From NCBI GenBank assembly GCA_014874305.1, contig JACWAO010000021.1, positions 1 to 7,652 of the forward strand: a DNA stretch of 7,652 nt, given 5' to 3'. Source of the stretch: Candidatus Colwelliibacteriota bacterium. Lineage in GTDB: Bacteria > Patescibacteriota > Minisyncoccia > UBA6257 > Colwellbacteraceae. The translations under genes and the position numbers were made by a program. Under the pieces are notes generated by a model. That model was given only the letters and a program-made list of their open reading frames with translations. It made no database searches and was not told the origin of the DNA. Position 1 is the first letter of the stretch; every line of letters starts with the position of its first letter. Positions 1 to 5,614 of this stretch are shown here, in pieces.

Positions 1-1659
1 CACGCCCTTCTCCACCGCGGGTATAAACTCCTGCGGTATTACTCCTCCCCTGATCGCGTTTATAAACTCGAATCCGCCGCCCCGTTCCAGCGCTTTTAAT
101 CTAAGCCGGACGTGGCCGTACTGACCGCGGCCTCCGGACTGGCGTATATACTTCCCCTCGGCCTCCGCTTCTCCTTTGATGCTTTCACGGTAAGCGACTT
201 GCGGCTGGCCGACATCGGCCTCCACGCCGAACTCGCGGCGCATCCGGTCGACAATGACATCCAGATGCAGTTCGCCCATTCCAGCGATAATCGTCTCGCC
301 GGTCTCCGAGTCCCCGCTCACGCGGAAGGTCGGATCCTCCTCTCCTAGTCTGCGTAAGGCTATCCCCATCTTCTCCTGGTCCGCCTTGGTTTTCGGGCTG
401 ATACGCTCGCTTATAACCGGCTCAGGGAAGGAGATTTTCTCAAGAATAATAGGATGCGCCGAATCGCAAATCGTGTCCCCTGTAGTCGTGTCCTTCATTC
501 CGACAAGGGCGCCTATGTCTCCGGTTTCAACTTGATCGAGTTCTTCGCGGTGATTGGCGTGCATTTGAAGTATGCGGCCGACTCTTTCCTGAGAATCCTT
601 GGATGAGTTTAAAACGTATGATCCCTTATTCATCGTCCCAGAATAGACACGGAAGTAGGCCAGACTGCCCACGTAAGGGTCGGTTGCTATTTTAAAAACC
701 AGAGCGGAGAAGGGCGCATCGTCTTTCGCCTCGCGTTTTATCTCTTCCTCCGTTTTGGGGTTTATGCCTTCTACCGGAGGCAGGTCTATGGGAGACGGAA
801 GGTAATCCACAACGGCATCCAAAACCAGCTGTACCCCTTTGTTCTTAAGCGCGGATCCGGCAAAGACCGGGACCAGCTTGTTTTCCAGAGTAGCTTTGCG
901 AAGCGCTTTCTTGAGTTCGCTTATATCGATTTCTTTGCCTTCAAGAAACTTTTCCGCCAGCTCATCGTCAGTCTCGGCTATTTTTTCAACCAGTTTTTCA
1001 TGTGCCTTCGCGGCGGATTCTTTGATATCATCCGGAATTTCCGTTTCAACTATTTTTTCCCCGTTCTCACCCTCGAACTTGTAGGCGATCATGGATAAAA
1101 CGTCCACGACGCCGGCGAAATCAGATTCGGCTCCTATTGGAATATTCACCGGAACCGCGTCGGGCGTAAGCCGCTCATGAATGGAAGTCATAGTGTTTTC
1201 AAAACTCGCCCCCATCCTGTCCATCTTATTAACAAAGCAGATACGCGGCACTTTATACTCATCGGCATACCTCCAGTTTGTTTCTGATTGCGGCTCGACG
1301 CCGGAAACTCCGTCAAAAACTACGACGGCGCCGTCCAAGACGCGCAAGGAGCGCTTAACCTCGACTGTGAAGTCGATGTGTCCAGGGGTATCTATAAGGT
1401 TAATCCTGTGTTCACGCTGTTTGTCGCCGTGATTATAGGTCGGTATCCAGTGAACAGTGGTGGCGGCCGAGGTGATAGTGATTCCCCTCTCTCTTTCCTG
1501 CTCCATCCAATCCATTACCGCTTCTCCTTCGTGCACCTCGCCTATCTTGTGGGAGATACCGGTATAAAAAAGTATGCGCTCGGAAACGGTGGTTTTTCCG
1601 GCGTCAATATGGGCGATAATACCTATATTCCTTATTTTCTCTAAGGGATACTTACGCAT
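1..1659 (-). CDS. fusA: Elongation factor G, C-terminus cut off by the window edge
   Basis: Translational GTPase that drives tRNA-mRNA translocation on the ribosome and, with RRF, ribosome recycling. The frame stays open from an ATG at 1657-1659 to base 1, giving 553 codons; the family is about 690-700 residues, so roughly the last 140 (end of domain IV and domain V) lie outside. All G motifs are visible: AHIDAGKTT (residues 16-24), the switch-I segment RGITITSAATT, DTPGH, NKMD and GSA. The last residues seen (YGHVRLRL, then GFEFINAIRGGVIPQEFIPAV) are domain IV. The extra residues between switch I and DTPGH resemble the E. coli-type EF-G and are not unusual. It is the third gene of the str operon, 12 nt after rpsG, with no Shine-Dalgarno sequence before its ATG, so translation may be coupled to rpsG. 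Confidence 0.97.
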   Translation of the reverse strand, partial: MRKYPLEKIRNIGIIAHIDAGKTTVSERILFYTGISHKIGEVHEGEAVMDWMEQERERGITITSAATTVHWIPTYNHGDKQREHRINLIDTPGHIDFTVEVKRSLRVLDGAVVVFDGVSGVEPQSETNWRYADEYKVPRICFVNKMDRMGASFENTMTSIHERLTPDAVPVNIPIGAESDFAGVVDVLSMIAYKFEGENGEKIVETEIPDDIKESAAKAHEKLVEKIAETDDELAEKFLEGKEIDISELKKALRKATLENKLVPVFAGSALKNKGVQLVLDAVVDYLPSPIDLPPVEGINPKTEEEIKREAKDDAPFSALVFKIATDPYVGSLAYFRVYSGTMNKGSYVLNSSKDSQERVGRILQMHANHREELDQVETGDIGALVGMKDTTTGDTICDSAHPIILEKISFPEPVISERISPKTKADQEKMGIALRRLGEEDPTFRVSGDSETGETIIAGMGELHLDVIVDRMRREFGVEADVGQPQVAYRESIKGEAEAEGKYIRQSGGRGQYGHVRLRLKALERGGGFEFINAIRGGVIPQEFIPAVEKGV

Positions 1660-1671
1660 AAAGCAGTGTGT

Positions 1672-2139
1672 TTACCAGGAGAAGTGAGCAAAAGCCCTGT
1701 TGGATTCCGCCATGCGGTGGATATCCTGTTTCTTTTTAACGGCCGAGCCTTCGTTCTTATAAGCGGCCAGTATCTCCTCCGCGAGGCTCTGCGCCATCGG
1801 CTTTCCTTTTTTGGAGCGGGCGGCATCGATAAGCCACCTGCTGGCCAGCATAAACTTCCGTTCTGGTCTGACCTCGCGCGGAACCTGGTAATTGGCTCCG
1901 CCTATTCTGCGGGAAGAGACCTCCACTCTCGGGGAGATGTTGTCTATAGCTTTTTCGAAAACCATTGTCGGGCTCTCTTTGGTTTCTTTCTCGATCTCCT
2001 TCAAAGCCAAATAAACCACTTTTTCCGCAGCATTCTTCTCGCCGTTTTTCATTACGTAGTTTATAAACCGGCTTAAAGATATGTTGTCGTAAACAGCATC
2101 CGGTTTGCGTTCTCTTTTTTCCGCTCTTTTTCTTCTCAT
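1672..2139 (-). CDS. rpsG: 30S ribosomal protein S7
   Basis: Primary 16S rRNA-binding protein that nucleates assembly of the 30S head and contacts E-site tRNA. The 155-residue product has the normal S7 length and signatures: a basic N-terminus leading into the PDAVYDN segment, the LSRFINYVMKNGEK helix, SPRVEVSSRRIGGANYQVP, the ASRWLIDAAR helix, and a C-terminus ending NRAFAHFSW. The ATG is preceded only by an A-rich run, without a Shine-Dalgarno sequence. It lies between rpsL (26-nt gap) and fusA (12-nt gap), the conserved str order. In E. coli S7 represses its operon by binding the rpsL-rpsG spacer; the spacer here is much shorter, so that exact mechanism is unlikely (inference). Confidence 0.98.
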   Translation of the reverse strand: MRRKRAEKRERKPDAVYDNISLSRFINYVMKNGEKNAAEKVVYLALKEIEKETKESPTMVFEKAIDNISPRVEVSSRRIGGANYQVPREVRPERKFMLASRWLIDAARSKKGKPMAQSLAEEILAAYKNEGSAVKKKQDIHRMAESNRAFAHFSW

Positions 2140-2165
2140 TTTTCTTTAAAGTAAATAGATAAAAA

Positions 2166-2576
2166 CTACTTGCCTTTCTTGGCGCCGTATTTCGAGCGCT
2201 GTTGTTTCCTTCCCTGAACTCCAGTAGCATCCAAGACTCCGCGAACGATGTGGTAGCGGACACCTGGAAGGTCCTTAACTCTTCCTCCGCGGATCATAAC
2301 AACCGAATGCTCCTGAAGATTATGTCCCTCTCCTGGTATGTAGGCAGTAACTTCCTGACCGTTCGTAAGCCTTACCCTCGCGACCTTACGCAAAGCGGAG
2401 TTAGGCTTCTTGGGGGTGGTAGTAAACACCTTAAGGCAAACCCCGCGCTTAAAAGGCGAGGAGGACTTCACAGGCTTGTTTTTAATAACATTAAAATAAA
2501 GCCCCAACGCCGGAGCTTTGCTTTTAGCTGTCGTCTTTTTTCGCTTCTTTTTGAGAAGCTGATTGATAGTCGGCAT
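2166..2576 (-). CDS. rpsL: 30S ribosomal protein S12
   Basis: Decoding-centre protein of the 30S subunit that takes part in tRNA selection and is the classical streptomycin target. The start is the ATG at 2574-2576, giving MPTINQLLKK as in other S12 proteins and 136 residues. A further in-frame ATG at 2592-2594 would add six residues (MLYYPP), but these lie inside the predicted -10 element and are not part of the family. Conserved segments are TTTPKKPNSALRK, GEGHNLQEHS and GGRVKDLPGVRYH. The two lysines where streptomycin-resistance substitutions occur are both Lys. The roughly 13-residue segment before SSPFKRGVC matches the insert of Gram-positive S12 proteins. It is the first gene of the str operon, with a promoter abutting its ATG (see 2577-2614). 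Confidence 0.98.
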   Translation of the reverse strand: MPTINQLLKKKRKKTTAKSKAPALGLYFNVIKNKPVKSSSPFKRGVCLKVFTTTPKKPNSALRKVARVRLTNGQEVTAYIPGEGHNLQEHSVVMIRGGRVKDLPGVRYHIVRGVLDATGVQGRKQQRSKYGAKKGK

Positions 2577-2614
2577 CGGAGGGTAATATAACAAGACGGA
2601 TGGATGATTGTCAA
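2577..2614 (-). promoter_or_regulatory. Sigma70-type promoter of the str operon, apparently leaderless
   Basis: On the minus strand a perfect -35 box TTGACA (2609-2614) is followed by an 18-bp spacer and the -10 box TATATT (2585-2590), which has a TGn extended element just before it. Only 8 nt (ACCCTCCG) separate the -10 box from the rpsL ATG. A start site 7-9 nt after the -10 box would be the G at 2577 or the A of the ATG. The rpsL mRNA should therefore have little or no 5' leader, consistent with the lack of any Shine-Dalgarno sequence. The -35 box touches the end of a dispersed-repeat-like element (2616-2637). Confidence 0.75.
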
Positions 2615-2615
2615 T

Positions 2616-2637
2616 CCTTCGACAAGCTCAGGACAAG
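2616..2637. repeat. Dispersed-repeat-like element in the rpsL promoter region
   Basis: This stretch contains CTTCGACAAGCTCAGGACAA. I recall near-identical sequences as an intergenic repeat in many environmental bacterial genomes, but that is memory, not a search. It contains the imperfect direct repeat CTTGTCC / CTTGTCG on the minus strand, and TTCGAC recurs at 2641-2646. It sits in the 65-bp gap between the M50 protease stop and rpsL, directly upstream of the rpsL -35 box. Only one copy is in the window, so repetition in this genome is unproven. Confidence 0.5.
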
Positions 2638-2659
2638 TATTTCGACGCGGTCTGCTCGC

Positions 2660-3295
2660 TCATAAAACCACCGAAAGATATCCCGCGCCGCTTCCGGCTA
2701 ATAAGATGAAGAGATGGATGGCCAGGTAAAATATGGCTCCGGAAAAAACGTAAATCATGGCGAATACGGCCAGGAGCCACCAGATACCGGCGCCCTGAAT
2801 CATCATCGAGTATCTTCGGGGAAGAATAATAGTAAGCACCTTCGAACCGTCCAGCGGAGGAATAGGTATGAGGTTAAAGACCATTAAAAGACAGTTTATG
2901 AATACCACTATCGCCAGAAACAATCCGGTTGCCGGAGGGAGGGATATAAACCTGATAATAAGACCGAAAAACACGGCTATCACAAGGTTGGAGAGCGGAC
3001 CGGCCAGGGCTACCTTTAAAGGACCATATTTAAAATCCTTATAAAGATTGTTGGGGTTGTACGGCACAGGCTTCGCCCATCCGACTAAAAACGGGGAGTG
3101 GCTTATATAAAGAATCAGCGGCAGGATAACCGATCCTATCGGATCCAGGTGGCTAAGCGGGTTAAGCGTCAAGCGGCCGGCGTCCTTAGCGGTAGTGTCC
3201 CCCAAAGACAAGGCCGCGTAGCCGTGCGCCATTTCATGTATAACCACGGAAAGAATCAAGACGATTATGCTGAAAATAAAAATCGTGGAGCTCAT
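2660..3295 (-). CDS. Site-2-protease-type membrane zinc metallopeptidase (family M50)
   Basis: Predicted intramembrane zinc protease of the compact S2P/SpoIVFB-like M50 group. The 211-residue protein is almost all hydrophobic, with about five or six membrane segments. The first helix carries the zinc-binding HEMAHG motif (His20, Glu21, His24). NPLSHLDPIGS follows at 45-55, LAGPLSN at 97-103, and the third zinc-ligand motif NLIPIPPLDGSK at 141-152 (Asp149). There is no PDZ domain, so it is not an RseP-type regulator; the length matches the small bacterial forms of unknown substrate. It diverges from rpmB across 40 bp and ends 84 nt upstream of the rpsL start, so read-through into the str operon is possible. 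Start ATG 3293-3295 has a TACAAT box 7 nt upstream and no Shine-Dalgarno sequence. Confidence 0.92.
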   Translation of the reverse strand: MSSTIFIFSIIVLILSVVIHEMAHGYAALSLGDTTAKDAGRLTLNPLSHLDPIGSVILPLILYISHSPFLVGWAKPVPYNPNNLYKDFKYGPLKVALAGPLSNLVIAVFFGLIIRFISLPPATGLFLAIVVFINCLLMVFNLIPIPPLDGSKVLTIILPRRYSMMIQGAGIWWLLAVFAMIYVFSGAIFYLAIHLFILLAGSGAGYLSVVL

Positions 3296-3308
3296 TCTTT
3301 ACATTGTA
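3296..3308 (-). promoter_or_regulatory. Probable promoter of the M50 protease gene (-10 box)
   Basis: On the minus strand the -10-like box TACAAT (3303-3308) lies 7 nt before the ATG. The -35 region at the right distance is poor (near TTCTAA), so confidence rests on the -10 box and on the same spacing at three neighbouring promoters. A start 7-8 nt after the box gives a transcript with 0-1 leader bases. The box overlaps the -35 hexamer of the divergent rpmB promoter by one base. Confidence 0.5.
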
Positions 3309-3335
3309 TCCGATTTGCCATATATTAGAAGCCGT
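3298..3335 (+). promoter_or_regulatory. Promoter of rpmB, apparently leaderless
   Basis: TTTACA (3298-3303), a 17-bp spacer, then TATATT (3321-3326), and 9 nt later the rpmB ATG. The expected transcription start (about 3333-3336) falls on or within three bases of the ATG. The -10 box is identical to that of rpsL. The element lies in the 40-bp divergent spacer; its -35 box occupies the interval between the -10 box and ATG of the M50 gene, so polymerase at one promoter should block the other. Confidence 0.65.
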
Positions 3336-3524
3336 ATGAAACAGTGTGAGATTTGCGGAAAGGGATCGTCCTTGGCTGGCAAGCGGGTAAAACTTCGCGG
3401 CCATTACAATCCCCAGTCCGCGACCAGAAAACATCCTAATCTTCAGAAGACCGTTCTTTCAAGCGGAGAGCGGGTTTCAGCTTGCGCCCAGTGCATAAAG
3501 ACATTGGCGAAAAAGAAAAGCTAG
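3336..3524 (+). CDS. rpmB: 50S ribosomal protein L28, zinc-binding form
   Basis: Small protein of the large ribosomal subunit. The ATG at 3336-3338 gives MKQCEICGKGSSLAGK and 62 residues, the normal L28 size. The upstream in-frame ATG at 3267 would add 23 residues unrelated to L28 and would overlap the divergent M50 gene and both promoters, so it is rejected. Two CxxC pairs (Cys4/Cys7 and Cys50/Cys53) mark the zinc-ribbon type; RKHPNLQKTVL is the conserved PNLQ segment, and ERVSACAQCIKTL the C-terminal knuckle. It ends with TAG. It is the only protein gene on the plus strand and is not in an operon with other ribosomal genes. Confidence 0.95.
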   Translation: MKQCEICGKGSSLAGKRVKLRGHYNPQSATRKHPNLQKTVLSSGERVSACAQCIKTLAKKKS

Positions 3525-3557
3525 TTTACTATTCACGCAGTTGCAGTATGACAGCGG

Positions 3558-3583
3558 GTTCGAGCAAACAACTCTGCTCGAAC
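3558..3583. repeat. Perfect 9-bp inverted repeat downstream of rpmB
   Basis: GTTCGAGCA (3558-3566) and TGCTCGAAC (3575-3583) are exact reverse complements around an 8-nt loop. The hairpin starts 34 nt after the rpmB stop. Neither strand has a U-run after it, so it is not a standard intrinsic terminator. It could protect or process the rpmB 3' end, separate rpmB from the tRNA-like locus, or be a copy of a small palindromic repeat. Confidence 0.6.
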
Positions 3584-3615
3584 GGGAATTTATGGTTTTG
3601 GAGTTAAATTTCTAA

Positions 3616-3686
3616 CGGGCTGTAGTATAAAAGCAGTATACATGCATGGGGTGCATGAGGCCTCGGAGCATTACCGGGCAGCCCGA
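3616..3686 (+). tRNA. tRNA-Pro(GGG)-like gene with non-canonical D- and T-loops
   Basis: A 71-nt cloverleaf can be folded by hand. Acceptor CGGGCTG (3616-3622) pairs 7/7 with CAGCCCG (3679-3685). D stem GTAT/GTAT pairs with two G-U (3625-3628/3636-3639). Anticodon stem CATGC/GCATG pairs 5/5 (3641-3645/3653-3657). T stem CTCGG/CCGGG pairs with one G-U (3662-3666/3674-3678). The anticodon loop ATGGGGT has U33, anticodon GGG (3648-3650) and G37. As I recall the sequence, it is the same loop as in E. coli tRNA-Pro(GGG). C1-G72 and A73 are also bacterial proline features. The G-U pairs fix the plus strand. Oddities: D-loop AAAAGCA lacks the GG pair, T-loop AGCATTA lacks TTC and A58, the variable loop has 4 nt, and CCA is not encoded. 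It may be a divergent functional tRNA, a decayed one or a tRNA mimic. Confidence 0.65.
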
Positions 3687-3696
3687 CACTACTCAT

Positions 3697-3719
3697 AAAA
3701 ATCCTCCATCAGCTTGAGG
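3697..3719 (-). terminator. Weak intrinsic terminator candidate after the tspO-like gene
   Basis: On the minus strand CCTC (3716-3719) and GAGG (3703-3706) form a 4-bp stem with a 9-nt loop, followed by A and TTTTT (3697-3701). It lies about 27 nt after the TGA of the TspO-like gene, where a terminator for the leftward VKOR-TspO transcript would be expected. The stem is short. An alternative hairpin, AGCTT (3711-3715) with AAGCT (3724-3728), overlaps it. Confidence 0.35.
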
Positions 3720-3746
3720 GCCGAAGCTTTCGAGATCTACGCGGGG

Positions 3747-4211
3747 TCACTGCGCGTTTAAGACCAAAATTAAATAAGCAAGGTATCCGGAAAGAGCAAC
3801 CCACGCTCCGTAAAAAAGAAGCAGGTAGGACGCCGGACGATTGAAGCGCAAAATCACCGCCGAAAGAGCTAAAACCGCGGCGAGTAAAATAAGCTTTACG
3901 CCTAACGCCGCCGCTAAATAATGCGATATAAAAAACAGATATAATCCAGCTATATCAAGCGCCCCGCACGCTCCGAAGACGAACATTAAGATCGCGCGCC
4001 TTTTGCCCTTAAAATTATTCCACGTTAGCACGGCCGATAAGACAAACGCTATAAAGGCAAGGCTTGAAGCAATCCACAAAAACAAGCCGGACGGGGTACG
4101 TGCCGGGAGCAGAACCGATTCGTACCACAAAGTTCCCTGATCGGTTATCAAACTTTTAACAAGAGCAAGTAAAAGAGCTATGAACGGTATTACTATGTAA
4201 TTCGTTTTCAC
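3747..4211 (-). CDS. Divergent TspO/MBR-family membrane protein
   Basis: 154 residues with five predicted membrane helices, the size and topology of TspO (bacterial homologue of the mitochondrial benzodiazepine receptor), which binds tetrapyrroles and related ligands. The TspO pattern is seen in WYESVLLPARTPSGLFLW (residues 29-46, compare the family WY..L..P...P....F...W) and near the end in YGAWVALSGYLAYLILVLN (134-152, the family Y..W....A.YLNY..W.LN segment). The NxxWS motif of helix 3 is not conserved (LDIAGLYLFF instead), so the ligand may differ. The start is GTG at 4209-4211, immediately after the TAG of the VKOR gene in the same frame; no Shine-Dalgarno sequence is well placed, so translation is probably coupled by termination-reinitiation. 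Family assignment is likely, ligand unknown. Confidence 0.72.
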   Translation of the reverse strand: MKTNYIVIPFIALLLALVKSLITDQGTLWYESVLLPARTPSGLFLWIASSLAFIAFVLSAVLTWNNFKGKRRAILMFVFGACGALDIAGLYLFFISHYLAAALGVKLILLAAVLALSAVILRFNRPASYLLLFYGAWVALSGYLAYLILVLNAQ

Positions 4212-4691
4212 CTATTTAATTATACTACTCCCCGCCTGTGGAAAACTTTTTTTATCTTTTTTATATTGGAGAAGCAGGCCGATAAAGATAGCTATGGTCA
4301 AGATATCGGATGCCAGGCAGTACTGGCAAAATGCCTTCAAGATGAAGGCCTGCACATATAAAAGATATAAGGAAAATATCAATCCCGCTCCCGCAAGTAT
4401 AATCAGCCAGCGGAGAAGATGATTATTTCTTCCGCGCCAGAAATAAAAAGCTGTTCCAAAAAAGACAGCTAAGTAAAACAAAAGTCCCAGGAGGGCGACC
4501 GGAACGCCGTAGATCGAGGAGAAGGAGCTGTTGGCCACAAGATTACATTTTGAAAGACTGGAGACGGCTCCGCAAACCAAGGCGGTGCGGTTAAGGTGCG
4601 ATTCTGTAAGATACCCGGTATCCGCCAAACCGAGCAGAGATAAAATAAAAATAAGCCATAACGCTTTATTAAGCTTTACGCCATTAAACAT
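4212..4691 (-). CDS. VKOR-family quinone-linked disulfide-forming membrane protein
   Basis: Bacterial vitamin K epoxide reductase homologue, which in other bacteria passes electrons from a thioredoxin-like partner to quinone and so reoxidises the disulfide-forming system, as DsbB does. The 159 residues form a four-helix core. The loop cysteines Cys40 and Cys49 (C-8-C) are followed by NSSFSSIYGVP, corresponding to the conserved Ser/GxP region, and the active-site CQYC motif is at 122-125 on the last helix. There is no fused thioredoxin domain, so a separate partner must lie elsewhere. ATG at 4689-4691 is preceded by a -10/-35 pair (4700-4728) and no Shine-Dalgarno sequence. It is co-transcribed with the TspO-like gene directly downstream. 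Confidence 0.9.
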   Translation of the reverse strand: MFNGVKLNKALWLIFILSLLGLADTGYLTESHLNRTALVCGAVSSLSKCNLVANSSFSSIYGVPVALLGLLFYLAVFFGTAFYFWRGRNNHLLRWLIILAGAGLIFSLYLLYVQAFILKAFCQYCLASDILTIAIFIGLLLQYKKDKKSFPQAGSSIIK

Positions 4692-4728
4692 ACAAACTTA
4701 AGATAACTAAACGGACGGTAAAAATCAA
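4692..4728 (-). promoter_or_regulatory. Probable promoter of the VKOR-tspO pair
   Basis: On the minus strand TTGATT (4723-4728), a 17-bp spacer and TATCTT (4700-4705), followed by 8 nt before the VKOR ATG. Each hexamer matches consensus at four positions or so, so it is moderate, but spacing and distance to ATG repeat those at rpsL and rpmB. The -35 box overlaps the TGA stop of the upstream glycosylase gene (4725-4727). Predicted transcript: leaderless or nearly so. Confidence 0.5.
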
Positions 4729-5399
4729 CTGACACTTTGATGTTTAAGAGACACGTGTTCGCTATTCTTGATATAAAATCTCCAGTGTTTGTTTTTCCAG
4801 TACGTTCCGGCATAATCTATTCCTACTCTTCTCGCGCTAACGACGCTTTTCTTTTTGATCCTCACCCTCCTATCTTCAAGCCATAACTTTTTTGAAGAGA
4901 CGAGGTCTATCCCGTTAAAAGATTTGTTAAGGCGCAGGTATTTCGCCAGTTTTCCCGGACCAACCGCGATTTTACCGACACCAGGCGTTTGTAAGGCGCG
5001 GAGGAGGACGCCCCAGGGCTCATCTTTACCACCCACGATCACATTCATCTGCCAGTGCATTCCGTAGATGAAATACACATAAGCGGTACCGCCGCGCATA
5101 TACATAACGCTGTTGCGGGGAGTTATTCGGCCGCCGAAAGAATGCGCCGCTCTATCCTTCGGACCGACATAAACCTCGACCTCGGTTATCTCGCCGATTA
5201 GCGTCTTTGATCCCCGCTTACGGACTATAAATTTGCCCAGCAGGTCCTTGCCGACTTTTACAGCTCTTTCGCCATAAATCTTATCTTCGCCGGAGCGCAC
5301 AAAAAAAGAGCGTTTTAATCTCCGCCCTTTAATTAAAAACGGTGATTTTAAATTTTCACTGCTTTTTCTTTTTGGAGAATTTCTCTTTTCTTCCCGCAT
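4725..5399 (-). CDS. mpg: 3-methyladenine DNA glycosylase (AAG/MPG family)
   Basis: Monofunctional base-excision glycosylase that removes alkylated purines such as 3-methyladenine. The family core starts near residue 44 (ERAVKVGKDLLGKFIV). GEITEVEVYVGPKDRAAHS (69-87) holds the catalytic Glu75 with the following Tyr77 and His86, aligning with human AAG E125, Y127 and H136. TPRNSVMY, YVYFIYGMH, Asn119 and VLLRAL with Arg134 (human R182) complete the pocket. The ATG at 5397-5399 gives 224 residues, about 30 more than usual, with a Lys/Arg/Ser-rich N-terminus whose coding region overlaps the upstream ogt by 52 nt in another frame. A GTG at 5298-5300 would give 191 residues without overlap and is a real alternative. 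AGAGG directly precedes the ATG and AGGAGG lies 12 nt upstream. Last gene of the repair cluster. Confidence 0.92.
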   Translation of the reverse strand: MREEKRNSPKRKSSENLKSPFLIKGRRLKRSFFVRSGEDKIYGERAVKVGKDLLGKFIVRKRGSKTLIGEITEVEVYVGPKDRAAHSFGGRITPRNSVMYMRGGTAYVYFIYGMHWQMNVIVGGKDEPWGVLLRALQTPGVGKIAVGPGKLAKYLRLNKSFNGIDLVSSKKLWLEDRRVRIKKKSVVSARRVGIDYAGTYWKNKHWRFYIKNSEHVSLKHQSVS

Positions 5400-5611
5400 C
5401 CTCTGTTATACCCTCCTATTTTTCCGTCGCTTTTTATGACGCGGTGGCACGGAATTTTTGGATTATAGTTTTTGTTTAGCGCATTGCCAACCGCTCTCCA
5501 TGATTTCGGATGTCCGATCGCCTCAGCGACTTGTTTATAAGTCAGCGTCTTTCCCCGAGGAATTTGAGAAACAGCATCAAAAACTTTTTGTTTAAAATTT
5601 TCCTTTCTCAT
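5348..5611 (-). CDS. ogt: Minimal O6-alkylguanine-DNA alkyltransferase (active-site domain only)
   Basis: Suicide repair protein that transfers an alkyl group from O6-alkylguanine to its own cysteine. Only the C-terminal DNA-binding/active-site domain is present (87 residues, against about 160-180 for full Ogt). IPRGKTLTYKQVAEAIGHP is the Tyr25-containing helix-turn-helix, RAVGNALNKN holds the arginine finger Arg39 and Asn44, PCHRVI the acceptor Cys55, GGY the following loop, and Glu82 the C-terminal conserved Glu. Because Cys55 is present it is not an alkyltransferase-like (ATL) protein, which has Trp there; some single-domain proteins of this kind act mainly in damage recognition, so activity is inferred. 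ATG at 5609-5611 starts 3 nt after the dcd TGA. Its 3' end overlaps the mpg reading frame by 52 nt. Confidence 0.9.
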   Translation of the reverse strand: MRKENFKQKVFDAVSQIPRGKTLTYKQVAEAIGHPKSWRAVGNALNKNYNPKIPCHRVIKSDGKIGGYNRGCGKKREILQKEKAVKI

Positions 5612-5614
5612 TCC

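Noticed and set aside
1400..1445. Extra residues in EF-G between switch I and DTPGH
   Set aside because: EF-G of the E. coli type has a segment of comparable length here.
2450..2510. About 13-residue insertion in S12 before SSPFKRGVC
   Set aside because: S12 of Gram-positive bacteria has a segment of similar length at this place, so it is not a novelty.
3267..3335. Upstream ATG extending L28 by 23 residues
   Set aside because: The added residues are not L28-like and would be encoded through the divergent M50 gene start and both promoters.
3730..3740. CGAGATCTAC, matching part of a sequencing-adapter sequence
   Set aside because: Only about 10 nt match and the flanks differ, so chance is the best explanation.
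3525..3746. CRISPR array or mobile element in the largest spacer
   Set aside because: No regularly spaced direct repeats, terminal inverted repeats or transposase frames are present; the spacer holds a hairpin, the tRNA-like locus and a weak terminator.
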